64,000 nucleotides of DNA, taken from contig JAHBYL010000011.1 in the NCBI GenBank assembly GCA_019635955.1, positions 1 to 64,000 on the forward strand. The letters run 5' to 3'. Origin of the DNA: Parvibaculum sp. (GTDB lineage: Bacteria > Pseudomonadota > Alphaproteobacteria > Parvibaculales > Parvibaculaceae). Positions 52,135-61,754 of this stretch are shown here, piece after piece. The translations under genes and the position numbers were made by a program. Positions within the stretch are counted from its first letter, which is position 1, and each line of letters begins with the position of its first letter. Below the pieces are notes generated by a model. It was not told where the DNA came from and ran no database searches. It was given only the letters and a program-made list of their open reading frames with translations.

Positions 52135-53254
52135 TTCCCTCACCCCCTGCAATACGCATGATGGCCGGGCCGATCTGTCCAAGCGGCAGAATCTCCCGGC
52201 TCAATCCGGCCTGCGCAACGGCACCCGGCATTCCCCAAACCACGCTCGTCTCCCGATCCTGCGCCAGCACACGCCCTCCCGCATGCACCACCGCCTCGCA
52301 CCCCTTGAGCCCGTCACACCCCATTCCAGTCAGAATGATCGTGAGGAGCCTGTCGCCAAAAATGCGCGCAAGACTCCGGAGCATCGGGTCGACCGCAGGC
52401 TTGCAGGAGTTTTCGGGAGGCCCGTCATCCAGCCGGATGATGGTGCCGCCTGCTGCCGCCTGTTCGACAAGGAGGTGCTTGCCGCCGGGCGCGATATAGA
52501 TGCGCCCCGGCTCGATACGTTCGCCGTCCTGTGCCTCCGAGGCCGTGCGGCCCGAATAGCGCGTCATATGCTGCGCAAGCAGCGCGGTGAAAGTCGCGGG
52601 CATATGCTGAGTGATAAGGATCGGCTGGAGCAGCGAGGGGTCCAGATTCTTCAACACCTCGGCAAGCGCCTGCGGGCCGCCTGTGGACGAGCCGATGGCG
52701 ATTATCTCAGGCCGGGGAAGGAGTTCCTTGCGGCGTGAAGGAGACGAGGAAGGCGCCGGCTTCGCCGTACTGCGTGCCGCTCTTGCGGGGCGCGGCGCAG
52801 GCCTCGCCTGAGGCGCCGCGCTGCCATGCTGGCGAACCTTGCGCACCAGCTCTTCGTAGAAGGCATCGGCGCCGCCCAGCCCGGCCTTTGGCTTCTCGAC
52901 ATAGTCGGCCGCCCCCATCGCCATCGTCTTCAGCGATATATCGGCATCCTTCTGGCTCGCCGCCGAGACCATGATGACCTTGAGGTCGGGACGGAGCTCC
53001 AGCATGCGCGGCAGGGCGGAGAGTCCGTCCAGTTCGGGCATCTCGATGTCAAGAACAACGACATCGATCTCATGATTGCCCAGCGCCTTGAGCGCCATCA
53101 GCCCGTTCGGCACGGAGGCGACAACGCGAATGCCGGTTTCCTCGCTCAGCGTCCGGGTAACGATGCCACGCGCAATGGCGGAATCATCTACCACCATGAC
53201 ACGGCATACGTCATTTCCTTCGTCTTGCTTGCGCTTCCCGGCTTCGCTTTTCAT
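52121..53254 (-). CDS. cheB: Chemotaxis response regulator protein-glutamate methylesterase CheB
   Basis: A 377-residue CheB. The receiver domain (16-135) has phospho-acceptor D69 and K121. An Ala/Pro/Ser linker (146-178) leads to the methylesterase with S190 in GSSTGGP, H217 in TQHMP and the catalytic aspartate in TGMGCDG near 312. It removes methyl or amide groups from receptors when phosphorylated by CheA. ATG 53254 starts 20 bases after the cheZ stop; upstream in-frame starts would overlap cheZ. Confidence 0.95.
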   Translation of the reverse strand: MKSEAGKRKQDEGNDVCRVMVVDDSAIARGIVTRTLSEETGIRVVASVPNGLMALKALGNHEIDVVVLDIEMPELDGLSALPRMLELRPDLKVIMVSAASQKDADISLKTMAMGAADYVEKPKAGLGGADAFYEELVRKVRQHGSAAPQARPAPRPARAARSTAKPAPSSSPSRRKELLPRPEIIAIGSSTGGPQALAEVLKNLDPSLLQPILITQHMPATFTALLAQHMTRYSGRTASEAQDGERIEPGRIYIAPGGKHLLVEQAAAGGTIIRLDDGPPENSCKPAVDPMLRSLARIFGDRLLTIILTGMGCDGLKGCEAVVHAGGRVLAQDRETSVVWGMPGAVAQAGLSREILPLGQIGPAIMRIAGGEGNERS

Positions 53255-53273
53255 TCGGTGCCGTATCTTCCCG

Positions 53274-53774
53274 TTACTTGCTTCCACCGGCGAGCAACCT
53301 GTCGGCTGCGTCCTGTTCCATTCCGTTGCCTGGCAGAGCCGGTCCATTGAGCAGCCCGGCCGGAGCAGCCGACGAAGGCGCGGATGGCCTTCCCGCTGCG
53401 AGACAGTCAAGGCTTCGTCCCACCTCACCGAGCGTTTCCGTCACAAACGTCAGGCGCTGTCCCGTAATGTCCTGAAAACAGCATGCCTCCATGATCTCGT
53501 CGCAACAGGCGCTTGTCTGCTGCCGGGCGGCATCCACGTCCGAGAAGTCGATCTCTGCGATCTTCTCGACCGCGTTCATGATCCGGTCGACCGCCAGCTC
53601 CATCTCGCCGATCGCGGTCTTCTGTTCGTCATGCGCGCGGTTCAGCCTGTCGGTACGGAACGACGGATCGAGCAGCGGATCGAGAATCTTCCGTCCACGC
53701 AGGACCGAACGGCAGAGATCGATGCACTCATTGGTCAGGCGCTCGACGAGGTCGAGTTTTCCCGTCTCTGCCAT
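53274..53774 (-). CDS. cheZ: CheZ-like CheY-P phosphatase
   Basis: A 166-residue helical protein with the CheZ active-site sequence CFQDITGQRL; D102 and Q106 have the four-residue spacing of the catalytic D/Q pair in enteric CheZ. A Gly/Ala/Pro linker and a short C-terminal helix (GNGMEQDAADRLLAGG) follow, like the CheY-binding tail. It should speed dephosphorylation of the adjacent CheY. The start shares one base with the cheY stop. It is shorter than enteric CheZ (about 214 residues), as in other alphaproteobacterial versions. Confidence 0.9.
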   Translation of the reverse strand: MAETGKLDLVERLTNECIDLCRSVLRGRKILDPLLDPSFRTDRLNRAHDEQKTAIGEMELAVDRIMNAVEKIAEIDFSDVDAARQQTSACCDEIMEACCFQDITGQRLTFVTETLGEVGRSLDCLAAGRPSAPSSAAPAGLLNGPALPGNGMEQDAADRLLAGGSK

Positions 53775-54160
53775 CAGAAATCTCCAAGTACGGTCTTCAG
53801 CTTTGCCTTGAGCACTTCTGCGCTGAACGGCTTTATGATGTAGTTGTTGACGCCCGCCTGGCGGGCGGCGACGACATTCTCGACCTTGGATTCCGCAGTC
53901 ACCATGACGAAGGGCAGAGACTTCAGGGTTTCGTCCGCGCGCACCTTCTGCAGCAGCTCGTATCCCGTCATCGGCTGCATGTTCCAGTCGGAGATCACGA
54001 GGCCGTAATTCCGGCCCTTGAGCTTCGCCAGTGCGTCGGTTCCATCCATCGCCTCGTCGATGTCGGTGAAGCCGAGCTTCTGCAGCAGGTTGCGGACGAT
54101 ACGCAGCATCGTCTTGTAGTCGTCGACGATCAGGATAGGCATCTTCATATCGACAGCCAT
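53774..54160 (-). CDS. cheY: Chemotaxis response regulator CheY
   Basis: A 128-residue receiver. D13/D14, phospho-acceptor D58, T88 and K110 match CheY numbering within one residue, and the SDWNMQPMTG loop is typical. It carries the CheA signal to the flagellar motor. ATG 54160 has GAGGAG seven bases upstream. It lies between cheW and cheZ in the operon. Confidence 0.95.
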   Translation of the reverse strand: MAVDMKMPILIVDDYKTMLRIVRNLLQKLGFTDIDEAMDGTDALAKLKGRNYGLVISDWNMQPMTGYELLQKVRADETLKSLPFVMVTAESKVENVVAARQAGVNNYIIKPFSAEVLKAKLKTVLGDF

Positions 54161-54185
54161 GTCGATCACTCCTCGGAAATGAGAC

Positions 54186-54668
54186 TCAATGGATCGCTTC
54201 GGTGCCAATAGCGCCGAGCACATTGCCGACGCTGAGCACGAGAAGCAGCTTGTCTTCGAGCCGATAGATGCCATGCGACACATCCCGCCAGCGGGGATCG
54301 AGCGTTGCCGGCACGGGCTCGCGCCGCGCGGACGGCAAGCTCAGCACCTCACCCACTTCATCGACAAGCAGGCTGAAGGGTTCGTCGTCATGCTCCACCA
54401 CCACAGCCATCGCCCGCTCGGCGAAGCCGTCGGCCGGAAGATCGAGGCGGCGTCGCATATTGATCGCAGTCACAATACGACCGCGCAGATTGAGCGAGCC
54501 TGCAATTTCCGCCGGTGCAAGCGGCACCCGGGTGATTGCCTGCGGGCCGAGTACGTCCCGTACATTCAGGACGGGAATGCCGAATGTCTGACCGCCGATC
54601 GTCATCGTCACGTAATCTTCGGCGGGCGCTCCGGAAGTTCTGGCGGCTGCGTGAGCGGATCTGGTCAT
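54186..54668 (-). CDS. cheW: Chemotaxis coupling protein CheW
   Basis: A 160-residue CheW: TMTIGGQTFGIPVLNVRDVLGP near 21-42, SLNLRGRIVTAINMR near 58-72 and LVDEVGEVLSL near 100-110. It couples the receptor to CheA. The start overlaps the cheA stop (ATGA). A basic, Ala-rich 15-residue N-terminal extension precedes the domain. Confidence 0.95.
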   Translation of the reverse strand: MTRSAHAAARTSGAPAEDYVTMTIGGQTFGIPVLNVRDVLGPQAITRVPLAPAEIAGSLNLRGRIVTAINMRRRLDLPADGFAERAMAVVVEHDDEPFSLLVDEVGEVLSLPSARREPVPATLDPRWRDVSHGIYRLEDKLLLVLSVGNVLGAIGTEAIH

Positions 54669-57604
54669 GCTGCGATCTCCTTTGCCGGTGCGGCGACCGA
54701 CGTCCGCGACAGGGCGCCGAGAAGCGCCTTCGGGTCGAGCTTCGTCACATAGTCGGTGAACCCTGCCTCCATGCCGCGCTCGATATCCTGCGGGTTGGCA
54801 TGGGAAGAAAGCGCCACTATCGGCACCTCCTTCATACGGCTATCGGCGCGCAGCTTCCGCACGAGATCAAAGCCGGAAAGGCCGGGCATCTCGATATCGG
54901 AGACGATGATGTCGAACTGCGCGCCTTCCTTGCACATGGTCATGGCGGCTTCGCCATGCTCCGCCACGGTTACCGAGTAACCGGCGATCGTCAGCATCGG
55001 AATGAGCAGATTGCGGAAGAAGGCACTGTCTTCGACAAGCAGCACATTTCTCTCACTCTCGGCGCCATATGGCTTGTCGGTATCCACCTCGAACCAGTCT
55101 GCATCGCAGAGCCGCAGATAGTGGACCGTATCGATGATGTCGGTCGCTGCTCCCGAGACGATCGCGCTACCCAGGATTCCGGGACGGCTGCCGCCGGCGA
55201 GCTGGAGTTCCAGCGTCGTTTCCACAATGTCGATCACGCGATCGACAACGAGGCCCAGCATGCGCGAACCATCGACAAAGACGAGGATCGGGTGCTTGCC
55301 GATGAGTTCGGGCGCGTTACCGCCGAGATCGATCAGCGGCATCAGCCCGCCGCGATACTGCAGCACGGTTCGCGACCCCGCCCTTTCCGCTGTCGCAAGA
55401 TCGGCCTCCTCAAGTCTCGCCACGAGCGAAAGCGGCACGGCCTTCGGCCCACCCGATTTCGCTTCGAAGACGAGCAGCGAGACCGCCTCACCGCCATGCG
55501 CACCGCGCTCACCTCGCCCGGCTTGCGCCGCCGCTTCTGCATGGGGCGCCGCAGAGACCGCGGAGGCGAGGCCGTTCGGGTCGAGGATCATGATTACACG
55601 GCCGTCACCCAGGATCGTCGTGCCGGAGAAGCAGGAAATATGGCGCATGGAGCGCGACACCGGCTTCACCACGATTTCTTCCGTGTCGAAGACCTTGTCC
55701 ACGATGATCCCGAAGACGAAGGCGCCGACCTGCGAGACGACGACATAAGTACCGTCGGCGCCGTTCTGCGCGCGCGTGCGCTCGGTTTCCTCTTCGGGAA
55801 GTCCAAGAATCTCACGCAGCGAGACGAGCGGCAGCAGCCTGTCGCGCAAGCGGTAAACGGGCCGCCCGTTGATATTCTCCAGGCCCTTGGGCGAGTTGCG
55901 GCTGATGCGAACGAGCTCCACCACGCTGTTCTGCGGCAGCGCGAAGCGCTCGCCCGAACATTCGACGATCAGGGCCGAGACGATGGCGAGCGTCAGCGGA
56001 ATCTTGATGATGAAGCGCGAGCCCGCGCCTTCGGTCGACTGAAACTCGATGATACCGCCGATCTTCTCGATATTGTTCCGCACGACGTCCATGCCGACAC
56101 CGCGCCCGGAAACGCTTGTCACGGCGGCGGCGGTCGAGAAGCCGGGCCGGAAGATGAACTGCTGGATCTGCTGTTCGCTCATCCCGTCGAGCTGCGCCTC
56201 GGTCGCCAGCCCGTTGGCAACCACCTTCTCGCGGATCTTTGCGGTCGGCAGACCGCGTCCGTCATCCGAGACAACGACGACGATGTGGCCGCCTTCATGC
56301 CGTGCCGAAAGCTCGATGGTGCCATGCTCGGGCTTGCCACGTGCGAGCCTGTCGGCTGCGGCCTCAATGCCGTGATCGGCGGAATTGCGGACCATGTGGG
56401 TCAAGGGGTCGCGGATCGAATCCAGGATTTGCCGGTCCAGTTCCGTGTCCGCGCCGGTCATTGCCAGTTCGATCTTCTTGCCGAGTTCCTGCGACAAGTC
56501 GCGGACGAGACGCGGCAGCTTGCCCCAGGCATTGCCGATGGGCTGCATGCGCGTCATCATCACGCTTTCCTGCAGTTCGGTGGTCACCTGGTTGAGCCGC
56601 TGCAGCGGCGTGGCGAAGGGGTTGTCGCCTTGGCCGCGCATGATCTGCAGCAGCTGGTTGCGCGTCAGCACCAGCTCGCTCACCAGCGTCATCAGGTCTT
56701 CGAGCACATCGATATTGACGCGGAGCGTCTGGGCGGGCTGCGCCGCATCAGGCTTCTCCGTTGCTGGCGCCGGCGGCGCGGGCCTTGCCGCCTCGACAGC
56801 GATGCCGCCATGCGCATCATCCGTGCCGTTCGCCGCCGCCTCCCCGGATTTTTCCGGGCGGCGGAGAAGGCCGGTCAGCGACGCAATGTCGTCCTCCGCC
56901 ACGCCGAGCGACCGGAACGCTTCCGCGAGTTCGCCGGCAAGCAGCGAGACGTCACCGTCATTCCAGCCATTGTCGGTGAGGCAGGTCATTACGTCGGCGA
57001 TATCTATGCCGGGCACCTGCTGCAACGAGACTTCAAATCCCTTGGCGAGCGCGAATTGCAGCTTCAACATGTCGGGCGCGAGCGCCGCGGCCTCCGGCGA
57101 TTTCGACAGAAATCCGTGGCAGGCCAGCTCGCACGCCGTGTCGATCCCGGAGGCACTTCCGGCGCGCTCGTATAGCGTTCCATGTCCGGGCGCCGCGGCT
57201 GTATCCTTTTTCGTTTCCGGCGCGGCGGTGCCTTCCGCCGTACGACGCAGGACGGCGATCACATCGTCGTCGCGACCTTCGGGTTCGCTGCCGCTTGCAC
57301 CCAACGCCGCCACGAGTTCCTTGATGCGGTCGAGCGCTGCAAGTACCTGCGATATCACGTCGCGCGATACGCCAAGCTCCCCAGCGCGCACCCGCCCCAG
57401 CACATCTTCGGCGGCATGGGCTACAGCCTCGAGGCGCGGCAGACCGAGAAAGCCGCACGTCCCCTTGATCGTGTGCATGACGCGAAAGATGCTTCCGAGA
57501 AGCGCCGGATCGCCGGGCCGTTGCTCGAGCTCGACGAGTTCGCTGTCCAGCACGTCAAGCGCTTCGCAGGTCTCGGTGAGAAAGTCTGTAAGCAGATCGT
57601 CCAT
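54665..57604 (-). CDS. cheA: Chemotaxis histidine kinase CheA with second CheW-like domain and C-terminal receiver
   Basis: A 979-residue hybrid CheA. The Hpt domain carries H44 in MHTIKG. A low-complexity region (about 125-300) takes the place of P2. The P3 dimer helices, P4 ATPase (RNSADHGIE, DDGRGL, GRGVGMD) and P5 CheW-like domain (about 540-670) follow. A second CheW-like segment (about 706-835) and a receiver domain (about 848-970, phospho-acceptor D near 901 in SDIEMPG) end the protein. In-frame ATGs at 57622 and 57631 are possible alternative starts; 57631 has AGGA upstream. It phosphorylates CheY and CheB. Confidence 0.94.
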   Translation of the reverse strand: MDDLLTDFLTETCEALDVLDSELVELEQRPGDPALLGSIFRVMHTIKGTCGFLGLPRLEAVAHAAEDVLGRVRAGELGVSRDVISQVLAALDRIKELVAALGASGSEPEGRDDDVIAVLRRTAEGTAAPETKKDTAAAPGHGTLYERAGSASGIDTACELACHGFLSKSPEAAALAPDMLKLQFALAKGFEVSLQQVPGIDIADVMTCLTDNGWNDGDVSLLAGELAEAFRSLGVAEDDIASLTGLLRRPEKSGEAAANGTDDAHGGIAVEAARPAPPAPATEKPDAAQPAQTLRVNIDVLEDLMTLVSELVLTRNQLLQIMRGQGDNPFATPLQRLNQVTTELQESVMMTRMQPIGNAWGKLPRLVRDLSQELGKKIELAMTGADTELDRQILDSIRDPLTHMVRNSADHGIEAAADRLARGKPEHGTIELSARHEGGHIVVVVSDDGRGLPTAKIREKVVANGLATEAQLDGMSEQQIQQFIFRPGFSTAAAVTSVSGRGVGMDVVRNNIEKIGGIIEFQSTEGAGSRFIIKIPLTLAIVSALIVECSGERFALPQNSVVELVRISRNSPKGLENINGRPVYRLRDRLLPLVSLREILGLPEEETERTRAQNGADGTYVVVSQVGAFVFGIIVDKVFDTEEIVVKPVSRSMRHISCFSGTTILGDGRVIMILDPNGLASAVSAAPHAEAAAQAGRGERGAHGGEAVSLLVFEAKSGGPKAVPLSLVARLEEADLATAERAGSRTVLQYRGGLMPLIDLGGNAPELIGKHPILVFVDGSRMLGLVVDRVIDIVETTLELQLAGGSRPGILGSAIVSGAATDIIDTVHYLRLCDADWFEVDTDKPYGAESERNVLLVEDSAFFRNLLIPMLTIAGYSVTVAEHGEAAMTMCKEGAQFDIIVSDIEMPGLSGFDLVRKLRADSRMKEVPIVALSSHANPQDIERGMEAGFTDYVTKLDPKALLGALSRTSVAAPAKEIAA

Positions 57605-57645
57605 TTGCGTGCCCCGTGACATCTTGTGCATTTATCCTGTTGCCG

Positions 57646-57659
57646 CTGAATTAATTCAG
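57646..57659. promoter_or_regulatory. Perfect 14-bp AT-rich palindrome upstream of cheA
   Basis: CTGAATTAATTCAG is a perfect palindrome in the 114-base gap between the PAS kinase stop and cheA, about 42 bases before the cheA start. It is AT-rich compared with surrounding DNA. It may be an operator for a dimeric regulator or part of an internal promoter. Confidence 0.4.
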
Positions 57660-57718
57660 GATGAATGCCGAAATTATTGTCGTTATTGGTTGGGAAAGAT
57701 TTTCGATCATTCCCTGCG

Positions 57719-60382
57719 CTAGCGATGCGCCGCTGTTTTCTGCACCGCCAGTCGAACGTCTTCTGTGCGCGCGGGCGGAAAGCGGATTTCGACGCGCGTG
57801 CCTTTACCCACTTCGCTTTCGATGCGCAGGCTGCCGCCATGCAGTTCCGCGAATTGCCTGGTGAGCGCGAGGCCAAGGCCGACGCCGTCGTAGCTTCGCG
57901 TGAGGTGGCTTTCGGCCTGCATGAAAGGTTCAACCACGCGCGCAAGGTTCTCGGCCGCTATCCCGATTCCTGTGTCCTGCACCGATAGCCGTATCGCCCC
58001 TTCGTCGTCGCAGATCGCATCAAGCGTGACGCTGCCGCCTCTCGGCGTGAATTTGATTGCGTTGGAGAGAAGGTTCAGCAGAGCCTGCGTCACAATCCGC
58101 CTGTCGCCGCGGAGAGCGGGAAGGCCGAGCGGAATATCCTGGCCGATCGCAAGCCCTGCGGCATCTGCACGCCCCTTCACAGTCTTGATGCAGGAGGCGC
58201 ACAGCTCGGCAATCGAGATCTCGCTCTCGTCAAGCTCCGCCGCGCCCGCCTCAATGCGGCTCAGGTCGAGAATGTCGTTGACGATGGCGAGGAGATGGTT
58301 GCCGCTGTCGTTGATGTCCTTCGCATAGGACTTGTATTGCTCTTCCGTCATGGGGCCGAGAAGATCGCCCGCCATCAGTTCGGAAAAGCCGATAATGGCA
58401 TTAAGCGGCGTCCGCAATTCGTGGCTCATATTGGCGAGGAATTGCGACTTCGCCCGGTTCGCGCATTCAGCCCGGTTGCGGGCGGCGCGAAGCTCCTCCG
58501 TGGCGCGATTGATCGCCGTCGTGTCGGTGACGGTGCCGCGCATACGGACCGGCTTGCCGCCCGCGTCGCATTCGATTTCCGCCCGCTCGAGAACGAATTT
58601 TACTGTGCCGTCAGCAAGCACGATCCGGTGTTCGACCTTGTATCCGCCGCCTCTTTCAAGGGCGTCGGCAACCATCGTTTCCACGACTTGCCTGTCATCA
58701 GGATGCACATAGGCGAGGAACGCCGGATATGTCATCTCGACCGATTGCGGCTCGAGACCAAACAGACGGTAGGCTTCGTCCGACCATTTGAGCGTGTTCG
58801 GTTCGATCTCCCAGATCCAGCCGCCGAGATGCGCAATCCGCTCCGCTTCGGCTAGGTTGTAGGCGCTTTCATGCAGCGCCATGATTGCCAGATGCCGGTC
58901 GGTCACGTCGTAACAGCCGATCATGGTCACGCCGTCGCCGCCCATCGTCATCGCCACGGTGGAAACCATGCACCAGATCTGGCGGCCCTTCGCCGTCGTC
59001 ATGGGCGCCTCGAAGCCTCTGGCGCGTCCATCCACCGCGCTTGCCGCGCTGAGAGCGGCGTCGAGTCCGCCGGGCAAGAAATCGGCGAAATTGCTTCCGT
59101 TCAGCGCTTCGGCCTCTATTTCGACAAGCGACGCGAAGGCACTGTTGCAGAAGAGGAGTTCGCCCGTCGACTGCCGCGCGATGGCGAGTCCGTAAGGCAT
59201 CGCCTCAACGATCATCCGCATCTGGCGTTCGCGGGCGCGCAGCGCCTCTTCCGCCTGCCGCAGCGAGGTAAGATCGCGAACGACCGCAGTGAAGACGGTC
59301 TCGCCTTCGATGACCATTCTGGAGATCGAGGCTTCCGCGGGAAATTCGCTGCCGTCCTTGCGGCGGCCTTTCACTTCCGGCCGGCCGCCCATGAGCTGCG
59401 TCGGGGCCTTGCCGCGTGCGAAGCGTCCCACCTGGGCCCGGTGCCGAGCTTGAATGCTTTCGGGCAACAGGATCGATAGATCCCTTCCGATCACCTCGCT
59501 GGCGCTGTAACCGAAGATCGCTTCCGCCTGGCGATTGAACAGCCGGATGCGGTGGTCGCTCCCCATGGAGACGATGGCATCGCCCGCCGCCGCCAGCAGT
59601 TCGTCGAGCTGGCGCCTTGCACTGGTCATCTCCTCGGCGCTGATGCGGCATTTGAGCGCCATGGCCAACCGTTCCGATATGCCTTCAAGCACGGCAAGCG
59701 TCAGGCGATCGCGCGGCTTTTCCCTGTCGAAGGCAAAGCAGAGCACAGCCACAATCTCGTCATGTGCCTTGAGGGGGATGGCCGCAGCACCGCTGCGGGA
59801 ACATATCTCGCTCGCATGGAAAGCTTCTTCGGCAAAGACCGCCGCGTCCTTCTGCCTTGCTGCTGCCGGGCGCGCATGCCGCCGCGCGAGCATGCCGTCC
59901 TTCGGCAGCCAGACCGAGCCGCTCTGCCAGCCTGCATAGAGGAGGATTATCCGCAGCACTGCATCGAGCGATTCCTGCAAGGACGTGCCTCGCATCACCC
60001 GGTCGATGACGGCCTGTGCGAAGCGGAGCTGGCGCTCCTCCTGCACCTGCCTGGTGACATCGGCGGCAATAAGCGTGGTGCTGGATCCCGGCGTCCAGAT
60101 CCGGGTGAGAATGAACTCGCTCCCGTCGGGCCGGCGGCAACGCCGCCTCAGCTCGAAGTTGTGCTCATCCTGTCTCTCCCGGCGCTGCGCTGCGGCGACA
60201 ACTTTGCCGCCGCCCGCTATGCACTTCTCGATGCCGGAAAGCGTCGGCGCGTCGCCCGCCGGCCAGCCGAGCATCCGGAGCAGCTCGCCCGCGCTCGCAT
60301 TCTGCGAAACGAGCTGTCCATTGGCGGGATCGAACACGAAAACGGCGGGCGAGCGATCCACTTCAGGCGTGAGATGAACCAC
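57719..60382 (-). CDS. Soluble GAF/PAS sensor histidine kinase
   Basis: An 887-residue kinase without membrane helices. An N-terminal PAS-like region is followed by a GAF-like domain (about 120-255), then three PAS domains (about 265-385, 390-505, 520-640), and a HisKA domain with H near 652 in NMSHELRTPL, and a HATPase with DTGIGI and GVGLGL. No receiver is fused. It lies between the globin-coupled receptor and cheA in one operon, which is unusual; it could signal through one of the nearby receivers. GTG start with GGAGGAG six bases upstream. Confidence 0.9.
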   Translation of the reverse strand: MVHLTPEVDRSPAVFVFDPANGQLVSQNASAGELLRMLGWPAGDAPTLSGIEKCIAGGGKVVAAAQRRERQDEHNFELRRRCRRPDGSEFILTRIWTPGSSTTLIAADVTRQVQEERQLRFAQAVIDRVMRGTSLQESLDAVLRIILLYAGWQSGSVWLPKDGMLARRHARPAAARQKDAAVFAEEAFHASEICSRSGAAAIPLKAHDEIVAVLCFAFDREKPRDRLTLAVLEGISERLAMALKCRISAEEMTSARRQLDELLAAAGDAIVSMGSDHRIRLFNRQAEAIFGYSASEVIGRDLSILLPESIQARHRAQVGRFARGKAPTQLMGGRPEVKGRRKDGSEFPAEASISRMVIEGETVFTAVVRDLTSLRQAEEALRARERQMRMIVEAMPYGLAIARQSTGELLFCNSAFASLVEIEAEALNGSNFADFLPGGLDAALSAASAVDGRARGFEAPMTTAKGRQIWCMVSTVAMTMGGDGVTMIGCYDVTDRHLAIMALHESAYNLAEAERIAHLGGWIWEIEPNTLKWSDEAYRLFGLEPQSVEMTYPAFLAYVHPDDRQVVETMVADALERGGGYKVEHRIVLADGTVKFVLERAEIECDAGGKPVRMRGTVTDTTAINRATEELRAARNRAECANRAKSQFLANMSHELRTPLNAIIGFSELMAGDLLGPMTEEQYKSYAKDINDSGNHLLAIVNDILDLSRIEAGAAELDESEISIAELCASCIKTVKGRADAAGLAIGQDIPLGLPALRGDRRIVTQALLNLLSNAIKFTPRGGSVTLDAICDDEGAIRLSVQDTGIGIAAENLARVVEPFMQAESHLTRSYDGVGLGLALTRQFAELHGGSLRIESEVGKGTRVEIRFPPARTEDVRLAVQKTAAHR

Positions 60383-60410
60383 GGGTCTCCTCCTCCCAGA
60401 GACGCGTAGC

Positions 60411-61754
60411 TCAAGCGGCGCGGGCGCGGTTCAGGAACGTGTCGACCTGCTGGCGAAGCGTCTCGGCCTGCCGGGCAAGAAGATCCGACGATCCGGAGAT
60501 CTGCGCCGCCGCCGAACCCGTTTCAGCGGCCGCTTCGGCAACCGTCACGATGTTCGAGGACACGTCCTGCGTGCCGCGGGCCGCTTCCTGCACATTGCGC
60601 GCGATTTCATTCGTCGCCGCATCCTGTTCGTCCACCGCAGCCGCGATAGAGGTTGCGATCTGGTTCATTTCGGTAATCGTCTGCTCGATCGACTTGATCG
60701 CATCGACGGATTCCTGCGTCGCAGCCTGCATTGCCTTGATCTGCTCGGCGATTTCTTCCGTCGCCTTTGCCGTCTGGTTGGCAAGGCTCTTCACCTCGGA
60801 AGCAACGACCGCGAAGCCCTTGCCGGCCTCTCCGGCGCGCGCCGCCTCGATGGTGGCATTGAGCGCAAGCAGGTTCGTCTGCGCGGCGATATCGTTGATG
60901 AGCGTCACCACGTCGCCGATCTTCTGCGCAGCATCCGCGAGACCCTGCACCTTGCCGTCGGTGCGGTGTGCTTCCTGAACTGCCTGACCGGCGATCTTGG
61001 TCGACATCGAGGCCTGGCGCCCGATCTCGGCAATCGAACTCGAGAGCTGCTCGCTCGCCGAGGCGACGGTCTGCACATTGGCGGAGGCTTCTTCCGAAGC
61101 GGCGGCGACTGTGGTCGTCTTGGAGCTCGTCTGCTCTGCCGTCACGCTCATCGACTGCGCGGAAGCCTGAAGTTCGGTTGCAGCGGAAGCGACCGACTTG
61201 ATGATTTCGTTCACCGCGACGTCGAAATCGCTGATTGCGGTTTCGAGCGTCCGCTGGCGCGCGGCACGCTCCTCCACCATCGCGTCCTGATAGGTCGAGA
61301 TGGCAAGGTCCATGTCCAGACAGACAGCCGTGTTTACCGCACAGATGACCTGCGTCAGCCTGGCCGGGCTCCAGCGGTACTTCTTTACCGCGATGTCGAC
61401 GAGGCGATTCATCACGAACTTGTAGCCGCCGATATACCAGCGCGGCTCAAGGCCGATGCGGTTATGGGTCAGGCCGATGGTATTGACGCTCTGCATATAG
61501 GCTTCGTCGAAAGTGCCCGCAAAGAGCCGGGCCCAGTGCGAGCCCTGCGCCTGCTTCAGGCGAGGGGCCTGCGTGCCCACCAGCCTCGCCAGTTCAGGTT
61601 CCGAGCCCAGATGGGCGTAGAAACCGTCCAGGACCGCCGGAAGATGCGGCTCGATCACTTTCCAGAATTCCCGGAGCGCCTCCCCCGTTGTTTCCGATAC
61701 TTCCATGAAACGCAGGCGCGTTTCCCGGTCCGCAACAGCCTTGTTCGTCGTCAT
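60411..61754 (-). CDS. Globin-coupled methyl-accepting chemotaxis protein (HemAT-like)
   Basis: A 447-residue soluble chemoreceptor. Residues about 10-170 form a sensor globin with proximal H97 in the signature [16 protein letters not shown]; the rest is a receptor signalling domain with the hairpin-tip sequence [20 protein letters not shown] near 285-305. No membrane helix is present. It should bind O2 through haem and report to CheA through CheW, as HemAT does in aerotaxis. ATG 61754 has GAGGG six bases upstream. It is the first gene of the operon; an FNR-type gene is divergent. Confidence 0.94.
   Translation of the reverse strand: MTTNKAVADRETRLRFMEVSETTGEALREFWKVIEPHLPAVLDGFYAHLGSEPELARLVGTQAPRLKQAQGSHWARLFAGTFDEAYMQSVNTIGLTHNRIGLEPRWYIGGYKFVMNRLVDIAVKKYRWSPARLTQVICAVNTAVCLDMDLAISTYQDAMVEERAARQRTLETAISDFDVAVNEIIKSVASAATELQASAQSMSVTAEQTSSKTTTVAAASEEASANVQTVASASEQLSSSIAEIGRQASMSTKIAGQAVQEAHRTDGKVQGLADAAQKIGDVVTLINDIAAQTNLLALNATIEAARAGEAGKGFAVVASEVKSLANQTAKATEEIAEQIKAMQAATQESVDAIKSIEQTITEMNQIATSIAAAVDEQDAATNEIARNVQEAARGTQDVSSNIVTVAEAAAETGSAAAQISGSSDLLARQAETLRQQVDTFLNRARAA

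Noticed and set aside
54536-57175. 879-codon plus-strand open frame over cheA
   Set aside because: CheA on the minus strand explains the region with intact catalytic boxes; the other product is low-complexity Arg/His-rich.
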